From Symbiopectobacterium purcellii_A (GTDB lineage: Bacteria; Pseudomonadota; Gammaproteobacteria; Enterobacterales; Enterobacteriaceae): DNA of 64,000 bases. The notes under the pieces were generated by a model, which did not search any database, was not told the DNA's origin, and saw nothing but the letters and a program-made list of their open reading frames with translations. Location of the stretch: NCBI RefSeq assembly GCF_052050035.1, contig NZ_CP189882.1:5248714-5312713 (forward strand), read 5' to 3'. The first letter of the stretch is position 1. Each line of letters opens with the position of its first letter. The position numbers were made by a program, and so were the translations under genes. Below are positions 27,237 to 38,329 of the stretch, piece by piece.

Positions 27237-28120
27237 TATAGCTAAACGACTTAATTTTGATTACATTATTTAAATGAGCTATTCAATTGATTTTAGGCGT
27301 AAAGTGATATCTACACGGAAAAACGAAGGGTTGAGTATCCGAGAAACAGCGAAGCAATTTCGGATTGGCCCTGCCTCTGTATCGCGTTGGATTAATCAAA
27401 TAGAGTCAAAAGCATCGACCACGCGTCAGCGAAAGATCGATAAATCCGAGTTGATAAAAGATGTTGAACAATATCCAGATGCTTACCAAAAAGAACGTGC
27501 AGAGCGTTTTGGCGTTTGTCAGAAGGCCATTTGGCAAGCGCTTAAAAAGCTGGGATTGACCTATAAAAAAAACTCTACGTCATCCGAAAGCCGACGAAAA
27601 CGCCCGGCAGGGATTTCAACAAAAAAAACAACAGTATGAAAAAGAAGGTAAACCTATTGTTTTTATTGATGAAAGTGGTTTTTCACACGATGCCCCACGG
27701 ACTCACGGCTATTCCCCAAAAGGTCAACGGTGTTTTGGCCTGAAGAACTGGGGAGCTAGGGGAAGAACAAATGTTATCGGCGCTTTATTAGGCACAACGC
27801 TGTTTGCTATCGGATTATTTGATATCAATATTAACAGCGATGTTTTCTATGCCTGGGTCACACAAGTCCTTATCCCAGTACTCCCTAAAAACAGTGTAAT
27901 CATGATGGACAATGCCACTTTTCACAAAAAACATAATATTCAACAAGTCATCATCGATGCAGGGTATATGGTGGAGTATTTGCCTACATATTCGCCAGAT
28001 CTTAACCCAATTGAGCATAAATGGGCACAAGCAAAAAGCAAAAAAAGAGAGATGGGTTGCGATACAGAGAGTTTGTTCTCAGTCCATATGGTGTAATCAA
28101 AATTAAGTCGCTTGGCTATA
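27237..28120 (+). mobile_element. IS630-family element, copy D (884 bp)
   Basis: This is the cleanest copy for reading the gene. OrfA starts at 27274 (MSYSIDFRRKVISTRKNEGL). The A8 run is at 27565-27572. The second frame, starting with TLRHPKADENARQGF, carries FIDESGFSHDAPRTHGYS, NSVIMMDNATFHK and SPDLNPIEHKWAQ and stops at 28096. Joining the frames at A8 gives one DDE transposase of about 270 residues. Confidence 0.92.
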
Positions 28121-28750
28121 TATTGTGGCTCACGAAACGGAAGAACATCGGCACCAGACAAACCACGATAAGAATCCCGAAGAACGGGTGCATGATGCGC
28201 CCCATCTGCGGTGTACCAAAGGTCTGCGTCAGCCATTGCAGCGTGGGGAAAAACAGCGCAATCCCCGACAGCGCCACCGGAAGAAGCTGATCACCACAAT
28301 CCAGTGACAGATGCGGTCAACGAATTTGGTGCGCACAATCATTTTCTGCTTGCTCATTGCTTCTCCTCCTCATCGTGGTCATGCTCTGTTTCTTCCGTAT
28401 TTTGCACTGGTCAAGTAAATCAGTGCACTTTTTTCTCAGCCATTTGTTCATAACGCACCGGAGACAGATCCCCGTTAGCGGCATGATGCCTGTGCAGGTT
28501 GTAGTAGCGGATATACGTCGCCACATCCTGCTCCATGTAAGCCCGTGTTGGCTGGGGTACCAGCAGCAACCATTCATGTTTCAGACTGCCCCAGAAGCGC
28601 TCCATCACCGCATTATCCCAGCAGGCACCCACGTCTCCCATACTGCTCCTCAGCCTGTAGCTGCTCAGCAGCGCCTGAAAGCGTTGTCCCGTGTACTGCG
28701 CCCCCCTGTCCGTATGCACCACCAGGCCCGGCGGGGGAGTTCGCAGGTTA

Positions 28751-29447
28751 TATAGCTAAACGACTTAATTTTGATTACATTATTTAAATGAGCTATTCAA
28801 TTGATTTTAGACGTAAAGTGATATCTACACGGAAAAACGAAGGGTTGAGTATCCGAGAAACAGCGAAGCAATTTCGGATTGGCCCTGCCTCTGTATGGCT
28901 TTGTTGAATAATTTAACCGTTTGATTTACATCTTCTTTAGTTAGAATGCATTTACAGAGAATGTATTTTGTTAGAACGACAAATCAAATAGTTAGCACAA
29001 TAAAAAGCATTCCGAGAGGAAAAATTAGTCGTTGAAATTTTATAATGCTTATATAAATCAGTATCTTAAATTATTCAACAAAGCCGGGGAAGAACAAATG
29101 TTATCGGCGCTTTATTAGGCACAACGCTGTTTGCTATCGGATTATTTGATATCAATATTAACAGCGATGTTTTCTATGCCTGGGTCACACAAGTCCTTAT
29201 CCCAGTACTCCCTAAAAACAGTGTAATCATGATGGACAATGCCACTTTTCACAAAAAACATAATATTCAACAAGTCATCATCGATGCAGGGTATATGGTG
29301 GAGTATTTGCCTACATATTCGCCAGATCTTAACCCAATTGAGCATAAATGGGCACAAGCAAAAAGCAAAAAAAGAGAGATGGGTTGCGATACAGAGAGTT
29401 TGTTCTCAGTCCATATGGTGTAATCAAAATTAAGTCGCTTGGCTATA
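28751..29447 (+). mobile_element. IS630-family element, copy E, middle replaced by MITE2
   Basis: Both IS630 ends are present, but the segment from the codons after GPASV to just before GRTNVIG is missing. A MITE2 stands exactly at the deletion. The MITE lacks a target duplication. Confidence 0.9.
28897..29085. mobile_element. MITE2 copy at the IS630-E deletion
   Basis: 189 bp with left flank cctctgtat and right flank ggggaagaa. These flanks lie about 375 bp apart in an intact IS630. This fits recombination between two MITE2 insertions, with loss of the DNA between them. Confidence 0.9.
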
Positions 29448-29974
29448 TGCCTTCATCAGGGCCCCGCAGACCAGCGATGAGGTCATCCGTCTGTCCACCT
29501 GCCAGCCCACTATCTGCCGGGAGTACAAATCCATAATAGCCGCCAGATACAGCCAGCCTTCACCGGTCTTCAGATACGTGATGTCACTCGCCCACACCTG
29601 ATTTGGCCCCGGCGGGTTAAAATTCTGGTTCAGCAGGTTTGGGGCCACCTCTGCACCCGGGCGGGGTTTTGTCGTGACCTTATAAGTCCGGCGCTGTCGG
29701 CAGACCAGCCCCTCTTCCTGCATGAGTTTCCTCACCCGCCAGCGGCTGATTATGATGCCTTCTCCACGAAGCCTTTTGACCAGCGTCCGGCTTCCTGCTC
29801 CCTGCCTGCTGGCGGCGAACAGCGCCTTTAACCTGACCCGGACCTCCACGTCTTTTTGCAGCGGTTCGGCGGGCTTTTTTCGCCATGCATACCAGGCAGA
29901 GGCCGTCACACGCATGACCCGACAGAGTGTACGAACGCTGAAGTCAGTGGCATTGTCGAGAATGAACCGGTATC

Positions 29975-30253
29975 TCACCACATATGTTTCGCGAAGAAGG
30001 CACTCGCCTTTTTTAGTATCTCCTTCTCTGTACGTAACTCTTTGTTTTCCTTTTGTAACCGTTTTAACTCTGCACGTTCATCATCGCTGAGTACGCCGTT
30101 GCTCTGCTCGCGTGCCAGCGAGACCCATGTATGCAGGGTTTTGTTGCTTATGCCCAGCGATGCTGCTGCCCTGGCTATCGTATAGCCCTGCTCTGTTACC
30201 AGGGCAACGGCTTCCTTTTTAAACTCAGGGGTAAATTGTCGTTTATGGTTCAC
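29975..30253 (-). CDS. IS3-family OrfA
   Basis: 92 residues from a GTG start (NHKRQFTPEFKKEAVALV). It has a helix-turn-helix and a C-terminal coiled coil (ELKRLQKENKELRTEKEIL). Its end overlaps the orfB start by 7 bases. Confidence 0.88.
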   Translation of the reverse strand: MNHKRQFTPEFKKEAVALVTEQGYTIARAAASLGISNKTLHTWVSLAREQSNGVLSDDERAELKRLQKENKELRTEKEILKKASAFFAKHMW

Positions 30254-31163
30254 TAAACACCTCCGTTTTGGATGTAAGTTTAGTGTCCTGATTATTCAAC
30301 CACTACATTTGGCCCAATGCCAACATAGTGGAAAATCAAACCGGCAAAGGTCGCGACAAAGCCGAGCGTAGCCAGCGGTTTGAGGATGCCTTTCCACAAG
30401 TTGACCGGGGTGGAGATCTGCGGATTGTCAGGCAGATTGTTGTAGAGCGACGGTTTATCGGCATGGTGCAACACGTACATGACGTGTGTACCGCCCACCC
30501 CTTCTGGATCGTACAGACCCGCGTTGTTGTAACCGCGTTTTTTCAGATGCGTGATGCGCTCTTCCGCCAGCAGTTTAATCTCTTCCTTGGTACCGAAATG
30601 AATAGCGCCGGTCGGACAGGTTTTCACACAGGCCGGTTCCTGACCCGTGCTAACGCGATCCACACACAGGGTGCATTTGTAAACCCGGTTATCGTCTTTA
30701 TTGAGACGTGGAACGTTGAACGGACAGCCAGCGATACAGTAACCGCAGCCGATGCAGTGCTCGGACTGGAAGTCGACGATGCCGTCCGCGTACTGAATGA
30801 TGGCACCAGCAGACGGGCACGCTTTCAAGCAGCCCGGATCGCTACAGTGCATACAGCCATCTTTACGGATCAGCCACTCCAGACGATCGGCGCTTTCCAC
30901 TTCAGAAAAGCGCATCACCGTCCACGATTTGGCGCTCAGATCCATCGGGTTGTCATACACCCCGTGGTTATGGCCCACTTCGTCACGGATGTCATTCCAC
31001 TCGGAATAGGCCGCCTGACAGGCTTTGTAGCCGATACAGGTGGTGACGTCAATCAGTTTGGCCACTTCACTTTTGTCGTTTCTTACGTGCGGTGGTGGTG
31101 TCAGGCTACTGGTAGCCGAACGTTGTATAATATCTTGAGATTGCATTGACATAGCGCGCTACC

Positions 31164-31453
31164 TTACACCTTTTCCACATTCACCAAAAACGCCTTGAAC
31201 TCTGGCGTTTGCGAGTTAGCGCCACCGACGCTGGGCGTGAGGGTATTTGCCTGGAAGCCTTTGCGCGTGGTGCCTTCAAAGCCCCAGTAGCAAGGGATCC
31301 CGACGGTCTCAATCGCTTTACCGGCGACCGTCAAGGTCTTGATTCGTTTGGTGACCACCGCTTTGGCTTTGATGAAGCCGCGCTGGCAGGAAACCTTCAC
31401 CTCATCCCCCGCTTTGATCCCTTTGCTCTGCGCCAGGTTTTCACCAATTTCAC
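31164..31453 (-). pseudogene. fdnG: fdnG 3' fragment (formate dehydrogenase-N alpha subunit)
   Basis: About 95 codons encode the C-terminal beta-barrel of the molybdopterin enzyme: EIGENLAQSKGIKAGDEVKV, then AVVTKRIKTLTVAGK and QTPEFKAFLVNVEKV, followed by a stop 11 bases before fdnH. The first 900 or so residues, including the selenocysteine site, are absent because an IS903-like element replaces everything upstream. Confidence 0.9.
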
Positions 31454-31753
31454 GGCTTTGTTGAATAAATCAGAATTAGCCGACAGGATGACTCCCTCTG
31501 CTACACCTGTTATCCGATCCTGACGCTGTGTGGCATACCCAACAACGTCATACGGTTCAGCGCTTTGACCATCGCTATGGCTTCACCTACTTGAGCCTCA
31601 TAGTCACGCAGGCTCAGATGGCCACCCAGCAAAGTTTTTATGCGGAACATCGCTGTTTCTGCCACTGAACGCCGGTGATAACCCACTTTCTTTTTCCACA
31701 TATCATTACTCCCGCTCAGACGCTGATTCGCCACCGCATGGTTACGTTCATGG

Positions 31754-31849
31754 TATAGCCAAGCGACATTATTTTGATAACAGCCAACTATGCTTCTTTG
31801 CCGCATATCAGGGCATAGGATGTAATCATTTTTAAGTCGGTTGGCTATA
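31754..31849. mobile_element. MITE1 copy inside IS903-like copy 2
   Basis: The site is catggTA / TActtgtcc. Removal restores the sequence of copy 1. Confidence 0.93.
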
Positions 31850-32203
31850 CTTGTCCGGCCAGTATTTGGCTCCGCTTCGCGGCGGGATAAGGGGCCTGAT
31901 TTTCTTTCTTAGCAACGCATCGTGGCAGTAACGGGCGGTCTGCTGACACTTCCCTGATTTTTCGGTGGGTTTGGTTAATCAGGCCCGGCAGTGCCTGCGC
32001 ATCTGTCGTTCCGCTGAGCGATAAGTCGGCACAGATAATCTCATGCGTCGCACTGTCTGCTGCCAGATGAAGCTTGCGCCACACTCTTCGTCTGTCAGCC
32101 CCATGCTGCCTGACTTTCCATTCACCTTCGCCAAAGACCTTCAGACCGGTACTGTCGATGACCAGATGCGAGATTTCACCACGCGTTGGCGTTTTTATGC
32201 TGA

Positions 32204-33087
32204 TATAGCCAAGCGACTTAATTTTGATTACACCATATGGACTGAGAACAAACTCTCTGTATCGCAACCCATCTCTCTTTTTTTGCTTTTTGCTTGTGCC
32301 CATTTATGCTCAATTGGGTTAAGATCTGGCGAATATGTAGGCAAATACTCCACCATATACCCTGCATCGATGATGACTTGTTGAATATTATGTTTTTTGT
32401 GAAAAGTGGCATTGTCCATCATGATTACACTGTTTTTAGGGAGTACTGGGATAAGGACTTGTGTGACCCAGGCATAGAAAACATCGCTGTTAATATTGAT
32501 ATCAAATAATCCGATAGCAAACAGCGTTGTGCCTAATAAAGCGCCGATAACATTTGTTCTTCCCCTAGCTCCCCAGTTCTTCAGGCCAAAACACCGTTGA
32601 CCTTTTGGGGAATAGCCGTGAGTCCGTGGGGTATCGTGTGAAAAACCACTTTCATCAATAAAAACAATAGGTTTACCTTCTTTTTCATACTGTTGTTTTT
32701 TTTGTTGAAATCCCTGCCGGGCGTTTTCGTCGGCTTTCGGATGACGTAGAGTTTTTTTTATAGGTCAATCCCAGCTTTTTAAGCGCTTGCCAAATGGCCT
32801 TCTGACAAACGCCAAAACGCTCTGCACGTTCTTTTTGGTAAGCATCTGGATATTGTTCAACATCTTTTATCAACTCGGATTTATCGATCTTTCGCTGACG
32901 CGTGGTCGATGCTTTTGACTCTATTTGATTAATCCAACGCGATACAGAGGCAGGGCCAATCCGAAATTGCTTCGCTGTTTCTCGGATACTCAACCCTTCG
33001 TTTTTCCGTGTAGATATCACTTTACGTCTAAAATCAATTGAATAGCTCATTTAAATAATGTAATCAAAATTAAGTCGTTTAGCTATA
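32204..33087 (-). mobile_element. IS630-family element, copy F (884 bp)
   Basis: The site is gctgaTA / TActgacgg within the IS903-like transposase. It has an intact A8 split and an intact first Asp. One substitution changes DAPR to DTPR. Confidence 0.92.
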
Positions 33088-33171
33088 CTGACGGTTTTTG
33101 CCCGCCGACTGACCAGAGAGTAGTCCGGGCAGCGCAGTGGCAGGCTCATCAGTGTAAAAACCGAGTCGACA

Positions 33172-34274
33172 GCCCCATTCCCACTCGAAACGCAACAAAA
33201 CGGTAGAGGCTTATGCCACCAGTAAGTGCGTTAAAAATACCTCATTGGGAGAACGATAGCCCAGCGATTTTCTGCCCCTTGTATTGAGTATGTGTTCGAG
33301 TTCGGCAATCTTACGATGACTGACCTGACTGAAGTCTGTTCCCTTTGGGTAAAAACGTCGTATCAGCCCGTTGGTGTGCTCATTCAAGCCCCTCTCCCAG
33401 GAATGATAAGGATGGGCAAAGTAGACCTGCGCCCCTGTGATTTGAGTAATTTGCTCGTGCAGAGCGAATTCAGGGCCGTTATCAGCTGTTAGGGTCTTAA
33501 ACTTGCAAAAGGTATTAGCTTCAATGTCCCTGAAAGCAGCAACCACAGTCTCCGCACGCTTATTAGGCAGTTTGCGAATGATGACGGTTTTCAATGCTTT
33601 ATCTACGATGGTTAACAAGAATGACTTCTGGTCTTTGCCAAAAATAGTGTCAATTTCGAAGTGGCCAGGCTCCTGTTTAAGCTCGGCTTGAGCTGGGCGA
33701 TACTCAATACCAACACGGTTGGGAATAGGGCCTGATTTGAGGTTTTCGGCATTGTACCTGTAACGTTTTCCCCGATGAGGAAGTTGCTGATATAGCTCCC
33801 CGCCAGCCTGTCTCTCCTGCAGGATATAGCGATATAGCGTATTCTTGCTGACAGATATACCGAATTCCAGGTGCAAACCGCCACTGATGATTTCAGGTGA
33901 AGAGTGAGTGGAAAGCGCCTGCCTGATGAAGTTCTGAATGTGTGGCTCCAACGGGTAAAAAGCATTGTTTGGCAGAGGCTTATGACGGCGTTCCCGGGCC
34001 AGAGTGTCCGCCCTTCTACAGCAGTAGACACCATTGAAAGTAGGGTCGGTATTGCGTCTGAGTTCCCTGCTGATGGTCGAGCGAGGCAGAGCAAGCTCTC
34101 TGGCGATGGTAGCTTGGTTGACACCTTCACCACGCCGCTTTTCGATGTAGAACCGTTCTTTCTGAGTCAGAGGTTTTCCCTGCATGCAACAGGCTCTCCA
34201 GTATGGCCAGAACGGTGATTTTATCCGACTCTGGCAAGTGGGTCACTTTGTTGCGTTTCGAGTGGGAATGGGGC
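33172..34274 (-). mobile_element. IS30-family element, copy 2, complete
   Basis: Ends are gccccattcccactcgaaa and tttcgagtgggaatggggc. It is about 80-85% like copy 1 at the DNA level by eye, so it is a different IS30 subtype. It is fused at its right end to a third IS30 copy in the opposite orientation. Confidence 0.9.
33211..34185 (-). CDS. IS30-family transposase, intact
   Basis: 324 residues with an N-terminal helix-turn-helix (GVNQATIARELALPRSTISR) and the complete DDE set: FEIDTIFGK, TADNGPEFALHE and WERGLNEHTNGLIRRFYPKG. It is one of the few transposases here with no visible lesion. Confidence 0.93.
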   Translation of the reverse strand: MQGKPLTQKERFYIEKRRGEGVNQATIARELALPRSTISRELRRNTDPTFNGVYCCRRADTLARERRHKPLPNNAFYPLEPHIQNFIRQALSTHSSPEIISGGLHLEFGISVSKNTLYRYILQERQAGGELYQQLPHRGKRYRYNAENLKSGPIPNRVGIEYRPAQAELKQEPGHFEIDTIFGKDQKSFLLTIVDKALKTVIIRKLPNKRAETVVAAFRDIEANTFCKFKTLTADNGPEFALHEQITQITGAQVYFAHPYHSWERGLNEHTNGLIRRFYPKGTDFSQVSHRKIAELEHILNTRGRKSLGYRSPNEVFLTHLLVA

Positions 34275-34525
34275 CGTTGCATGCAGGGAAAACCTCTGAC
34301 TCAGAAAGAACGGTTCTACATCGAAAAACGGCGTGGTGATGGGGTTAACCAGGCCACCATCGCCCGGGAACTGGAGCTTCCTCTTTCTACCATCAGCAGG
34401 GAACTCAGACGCAATACCGACGCCGCTTTCAACGGGGTCTATGTAGTGGTCAACTAAATTTGGCCACCCTACCTGACTGTTGATGGAACAGCCGTTCTGA
34501 TTCATTTGGTGTTAACCCACCGTTA

Positions 34526-35607
34526 TATAGCCAAGCGACTTAATTTTGATTACACCATATGGACTGAGAACAAACTCTCTGTATCGCAACCCATCTCTCT
34601 TTTTTTGCTTTTTGCTTGTGCCCATTTATGCTCAATTGGGTTAAGATCTGGCGAATATGTAGGCAAATACTCCACCATATACCCTGCATCGATGATGACT
34701 TGTTGAATGGCTTTGTTGAATAATTTAACCGTTTGATTTACATCTTCTTTAGGTAGAATGCATGTACAGAGACTGTATTTTGTTAGAACGACAAATCAAG
34801 TAGTTAGCACAATAAAAAGCATTACGGCTGGAAAACTTAGTTGTTGAAGTGTTATAATAATTATGTAAATCAGCATGTTAAATTATTCAACAAAGCCTTG
34901 TTGAATATTATGTTTTTTGTGAAAAGTGGCATTGTCCATCATGATTACACTGTTTTTAGGGAGTACTGGGATAAGGACTTGTGTGACCCAGGCATAGAAA
35001 ACATCGCTGTTAATATTGATATCAAATAATCCGATAGCAAACAGCGTTGTGCCTAATAAAGCGCCGATAACATTTGTTCTTCCCCTAGCTCCCCAGTTCT
35101 TCAGGCCAAAACACCGTTGACCTTTTGGGGAATAGCCGTGAGTCCGTGGGGCATCGTGTGAAAAACCACTTTCATCAATAAAAACAATAGGTTTACCTTC
35201 TTTTTCATACTGTTGTTTTTTTTGTTGAAATCCCTGCCGGGCGTTTTCGTCGGCTTTCGGATGACGTAGAGTTTTTTTTATAGGTCAATCCCAGCTTTTT
35301 AAGCGCTTGCCAAATGGCCTTCTGACAAACGCCAAAACGCTCTGCACGTTCTTTTTGGTAAGCATCTGGATATTGTTCAACATCTTTTATCAACTCGGAT
35401 TTATCGATCTTTCGCTGACGCGTGGTCGATGCTTTTGACTCTATTTGATTAATCCAACGCGATACAGAGGCAGGGCCAATCCGAAATTGCTTCGCTGTTT
35501 CTCGGATACTCAACCCTTCGTTTTTCCGTGTAGATATCACTTTACGTCTAAAATCAATTGAATAGCTCATTTAAATAATGTAATCAAAATTAAGTCGTTT
35601 AGCTATA
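34526..35607 (-). mobile_element. IS630-family element, copy G, carrying a MITE2
   Basis: 884 bp plus the 189-bp MITE2 and its 9-bp duplication equals the observed 1082 bp. The A8 split is present. Confidence 0.93.
34709..34897. mobile_element. MITE2 copy, subfamily b, in IS630 G
   Basis: The target duplication ttgttgaat is at 34700-34708 and 34898-34906. It is the same subfamily as 21878, inverted. Confidence 0.94.
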
Positions 35608-36047
35608 CCAGTGAGGTCTGACATCGCTATAATAATGGGTTATGTAGCGAATAATGGATGATTGAGCAGTACTAAAGCTTTGGTAGCCAGTCGTTGGCAC
35701 CCATTCAGTCTTCAGACTACGGAAGAATCGCTCCATCGGACTATTATCCCAACAATTTCCTCTGCGACTCATACTTTGGGTCATCTGATAACGCCACAAT
35801 GCCTGCCTATACTGACGACTGGTGTAATGGCTTCCTTGGTCACTATGAAACATGACTTGTTTGGGATGCCCACGCAGTTCCCAATCCATTTGTAGTGCTT
35901 TGGCTGTTAATTCTGAATCTGGCGAAAACGACATTGCCCAACCCACGGGTTTTCGGGCAAATAAATCTAATACCACCGCCAGATACGCCCATCGGTCGCC
36001 TGTCCAAATATAGGTTACATCGCCGCACCAAACCTGGTCAGGCTTGG

Positions 36048-36143
36048 TATAGCCAACCGACTTAAAAATGATTACATCCTATGCCCTGATATGCGGCAAA
36101 GAAGCATAGCTGGCTGTTATCAAAATAATGTCGCTTGGCTATA
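36048..36143. mobile_element. MITE1 copy in IS911-like orfB
   Basis: The site is cttggTA / TAacagcg. Removal restores the orfB codons AVTKPDQVWCG. Confidence 0.93.
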
Positions 36144-37020
36144 ACAGCGAACTGCCTATTGAGCAGATTTGGAATATAGCTAAACGACTTAATTTTGATT
36201 ACATTATTTAAATGAGCTATTCAATTGATTTTAGACGTAAAGTGATATCTACACGGAAAAACGAAGGGTTGAGTATCCGAGAAACAGCGAAGCAATTTCG
36301 GATTGGCCCTGCCTCTGTATCGCGTTGGATTAATCAAATAGAGTCAAAAGCATCGACCACGCGTCAGCGAAAGATCGATAAATCCGAGTTGATAAAAGAT
36401 GTTGAACAATATCCAGATGCTTACCAAAAAGAACGTGCAGACCGTTTTGGCGTTTGTCAGAAGGCCATTTGGCAAGCGCTTAAAAAGCTGGGATTGACCT
36501 ATAAAAAAAACTCTACGTCATCCGAAAGCCGACGAAAACGCCCGGCAGGGATTTCAACAAAAAAAACAACAGTATGAAAAAGAAGGTAAACCTATTGTTT
36601 TTATTGATGAAAGTGGTTTTTCACACGATGCCCCACGGACTCACGGCTATTCCCCAAAAGGTCAACGGTGTTTTGGCCTGAAGAACTGGGGAGCTAGGGG
36701 AAGAACAAATGTTATCGGCGCTTTATTAGGCACAACGCTGTTTGCTATCGGATTATTTGATATCAATATTAACAGCGATGTTTTCTATGCCTGGGTCACA
36801 CAAGTCCTTATCCCAGTACTCCCTAAAAACAGTGTAATCATGATGGACAATGCCACTTTTCACAAAAAACATAATATTCAACAAGTCATCATCGATGCAG
36901 GGTATATGGTGGAGTATTTGCCTACATATTCGCCAGATCTTAACCCAATTGAGCATAAATGGGCACAAGCAAAAAGCAAAAAAAGAGAGATGGGTTGCGA
37001 TACAGAGAGTTTGTTCTCAG

Positions 37021-38329
37021 GAGACTGTAAAATAATCTGTGTAAATGGCATTTTGAGGAAAACCTTCAAAGGATAACAAAATGCCTATCAGCAACGAACT
37101 TATTGACCAACTGCTTCAAGATTGTCACTCCCCTCAGGATCTGCTGGGTGAATCAGGCCTACTCAAGGTGCTGACTAAAAGACTGGCGGAACGGGTTCTT
37201 GAAGCTGAGATGGAGATGCACCTTGGGTATGCTAAGCATGACCCGGCTGGTAATCATTCAGGCAACTCACGCAATGGCAAGACATCCAAGAGCGTACGTA
37301 GCCAAAATGGGGAGATCGAGCTCGATATTCCGCGCGACCGCAACAGTACCTTAGAGCCGACACTGATCGGTAAGAACGAAAAACAGCTTAACGGCTTCGA
37401 TGACCGCATTATTTCTCTCTATTCCAGAGGGTTATCAACCCGTGATATTCAGGCACACTTTAAAGAAGTCTACGGGGTCGATGTTTCCGCTGGCTTCATT
37501 TCTCAAGTGACCAATGCTGTGATGGATGAAGTTAAGCGCTGGCAGCAACGGCCGCTGGATGCGCTTTATCCCATTGTTTACCTTGACTGTATTGTTGTCA
37601 AAAGCCAGGACGGCGGAGCCGTGGCCAACAAGTCTGTTTATCTGGCCCTCGGCGTCAACGGCCAGGGCGAAAAAGAGCTGCTGGGGCTATGGATAGCCAA
37701 AACTGAGGGGGCCAAGTTCTGGTTATCTGTGATGACAGAACTGAAAAATCGTGGGCTAAAGGACATCTTCGTCGCCTGCTGCGATGGCCTGAAAGGCTTT
37801 CCTGATGCCATTGAAGCTGTTTACCCGCATACGCGGGTACAGCTCTGCATTGTGCATCAGGTGCGGAACTCGCTGCGCTAAGTCGGCTGGAAAGAGCGTA
37901 AGGCGGTTGCTGCTGACCTGCGCACCATCTATAGTTCCGCAACGCTAGAGGGCGCTGAAGAGGCCCTGGATGCCTTCGCGGCCAAATGGGATGAGCAGTT
38001 CCCGACGATCAGCCCGTCGTGGAGAAATAATTGGGAACGTCTCATCGTCATTTTTGACTTTCCGCCGGAGATCCGCAAGGTTATCTACACCACCAACGCA
38101 ATAGAGTCGTTAAATGCTTCATTGCGCAAGATAACGAAAACGCGACGAATATTTCCAACGGATGACTCGGTGATAAAATTACTCTATCTAGCCTTGCATA
38201 ATATCTCTGCTAAATGGACCTTGCCAATCAGAGACTGGAAACCTGCTATGAGCCAATTCATGTTGATGTATGGAGAACGAATCTCCGGTTAAGCAATGGA
38301 GCCATTTACACAAAATTCTTTACAGACTC
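37021..38329 (+). mobile_element. IS256-family element e, full length (1309 bp)
   Basis: Ends are gagactgtaaaataatctg and tctttacagactc. The 8-bp target duplication gttctcag is at 37013-37020 and 38330-38337. It is the only complete IS256 copy in the window. Confidence 0.94.
37081..38292 (+). pseudogene. IS256 transposase with a nonsense codon
   Basis: The full-length frame is 403 codons: YLDCIVVKSQDGG (Asp), IFVACCDGLKGFPDAIEAV (Asp), and the C-terminal NNWERLIVIF ... TTNAIESLNASLRK with the Glu. Codon 267 is TAA where the copy at 22873 has TAC (NSLRY), so the protein is cut before the last catalytic residue. Confidence 0.92.

Larger units (their letters stand above)
26694..28356 (-). pseudogene. 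fdnI: fdnI, formate dehydrogenase-N cytochrome b556 subunit
   Basis: The 5' part (ATG 28356) reads MSKQKMIVRTKFVDRICHW then VVISFF, where one base is missing and the frame shifts. In the next frame it continues with VALSGIALFFPTLQWLTQTF and RFVSHN. A 1028-bp insertion (27093-28120) follows at a TA. The C-terminal two thirds (26694-27092) is open: LPWFLHIVEVLKGNEHNVAD, membrane helices, and heme-ligand His residues in HAILIHMYMAFW. The resemblance is closer to FdnI than FdoI. Its ATG overlaps the fdnH stop. The frameshift and the insertion destroy it. Confidence 0.9.
28420..29981 (-). pseudogene. IS3-family OrfB, split by IS630 copy E
   Basis: The N-terminal part (29981-29448) has QVWASDITYLKTGEGWLYLA with the first Asp. 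The C-terminal part (28750-28420) has LVVHTDRGAQYTG (Asp) and NAVMERFWGSLKHEW (Glu). Removing the IS630 and one TA rejoins ALMKA with YNLRTPPPG in frame, so the gene was intact before that insertion. Confidence 0.87.
28403..30307 (-). mobile_element. IS3-family element in fdnH, with an IS630 insertion
   Basis: Ends are tgcactggtcaagtaaatcag and, inverted, tgtagtggttgaataatcag. The 3-bp duplication ttt is at 28400-28402 and 30308-30310. The orfs are in order but orfB is split by IS630 copy E. The same element's end opens the window at 1-128. Confidence 0.92.
28353..31152 (-). pseudogene. fdnH: fdnH, formate dehydrogenase-N iron-sulfur subunit, interrupted
   Basis: From 31152 the beta subunit is open for 281 codons, with several CxxCxxC clusters (DGCMHCSDPGCLKACP, HCIGCGYCIAGCPFN, KCTLCVDRV) and the C-terminal membrane helix (LGFVATFAGLIFHYVGIGPN). 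An IS3 element (28403-30307, 3-bp ttt duplication) cuts the last 15 codons, which resume as TEETEHDHDEEEKQ before the fdnI start. In the first cluster two ligands are lost: CIGYKACQAAYSEW has Tyr42 and Tyr49 where E. coli has Cys. It follows fdnG by 11 bases. Confidence 0.92.
31454..33171 (-). mobile_element. IS903-like element, copy 2, in three pieces
   Basis: It begins ggctttgttgaataaatc next to fdnG and holds the transposase C-terminus (31510-31753). MITE1 follows, then the middle (31850-32205) with a 13-bp deletion near 31936, then IS630 copy F, then 33088-33171. The remaining N-terminal part is cut by IS30 copy 2. The transposase cannot be made. Confidence 0.9.
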
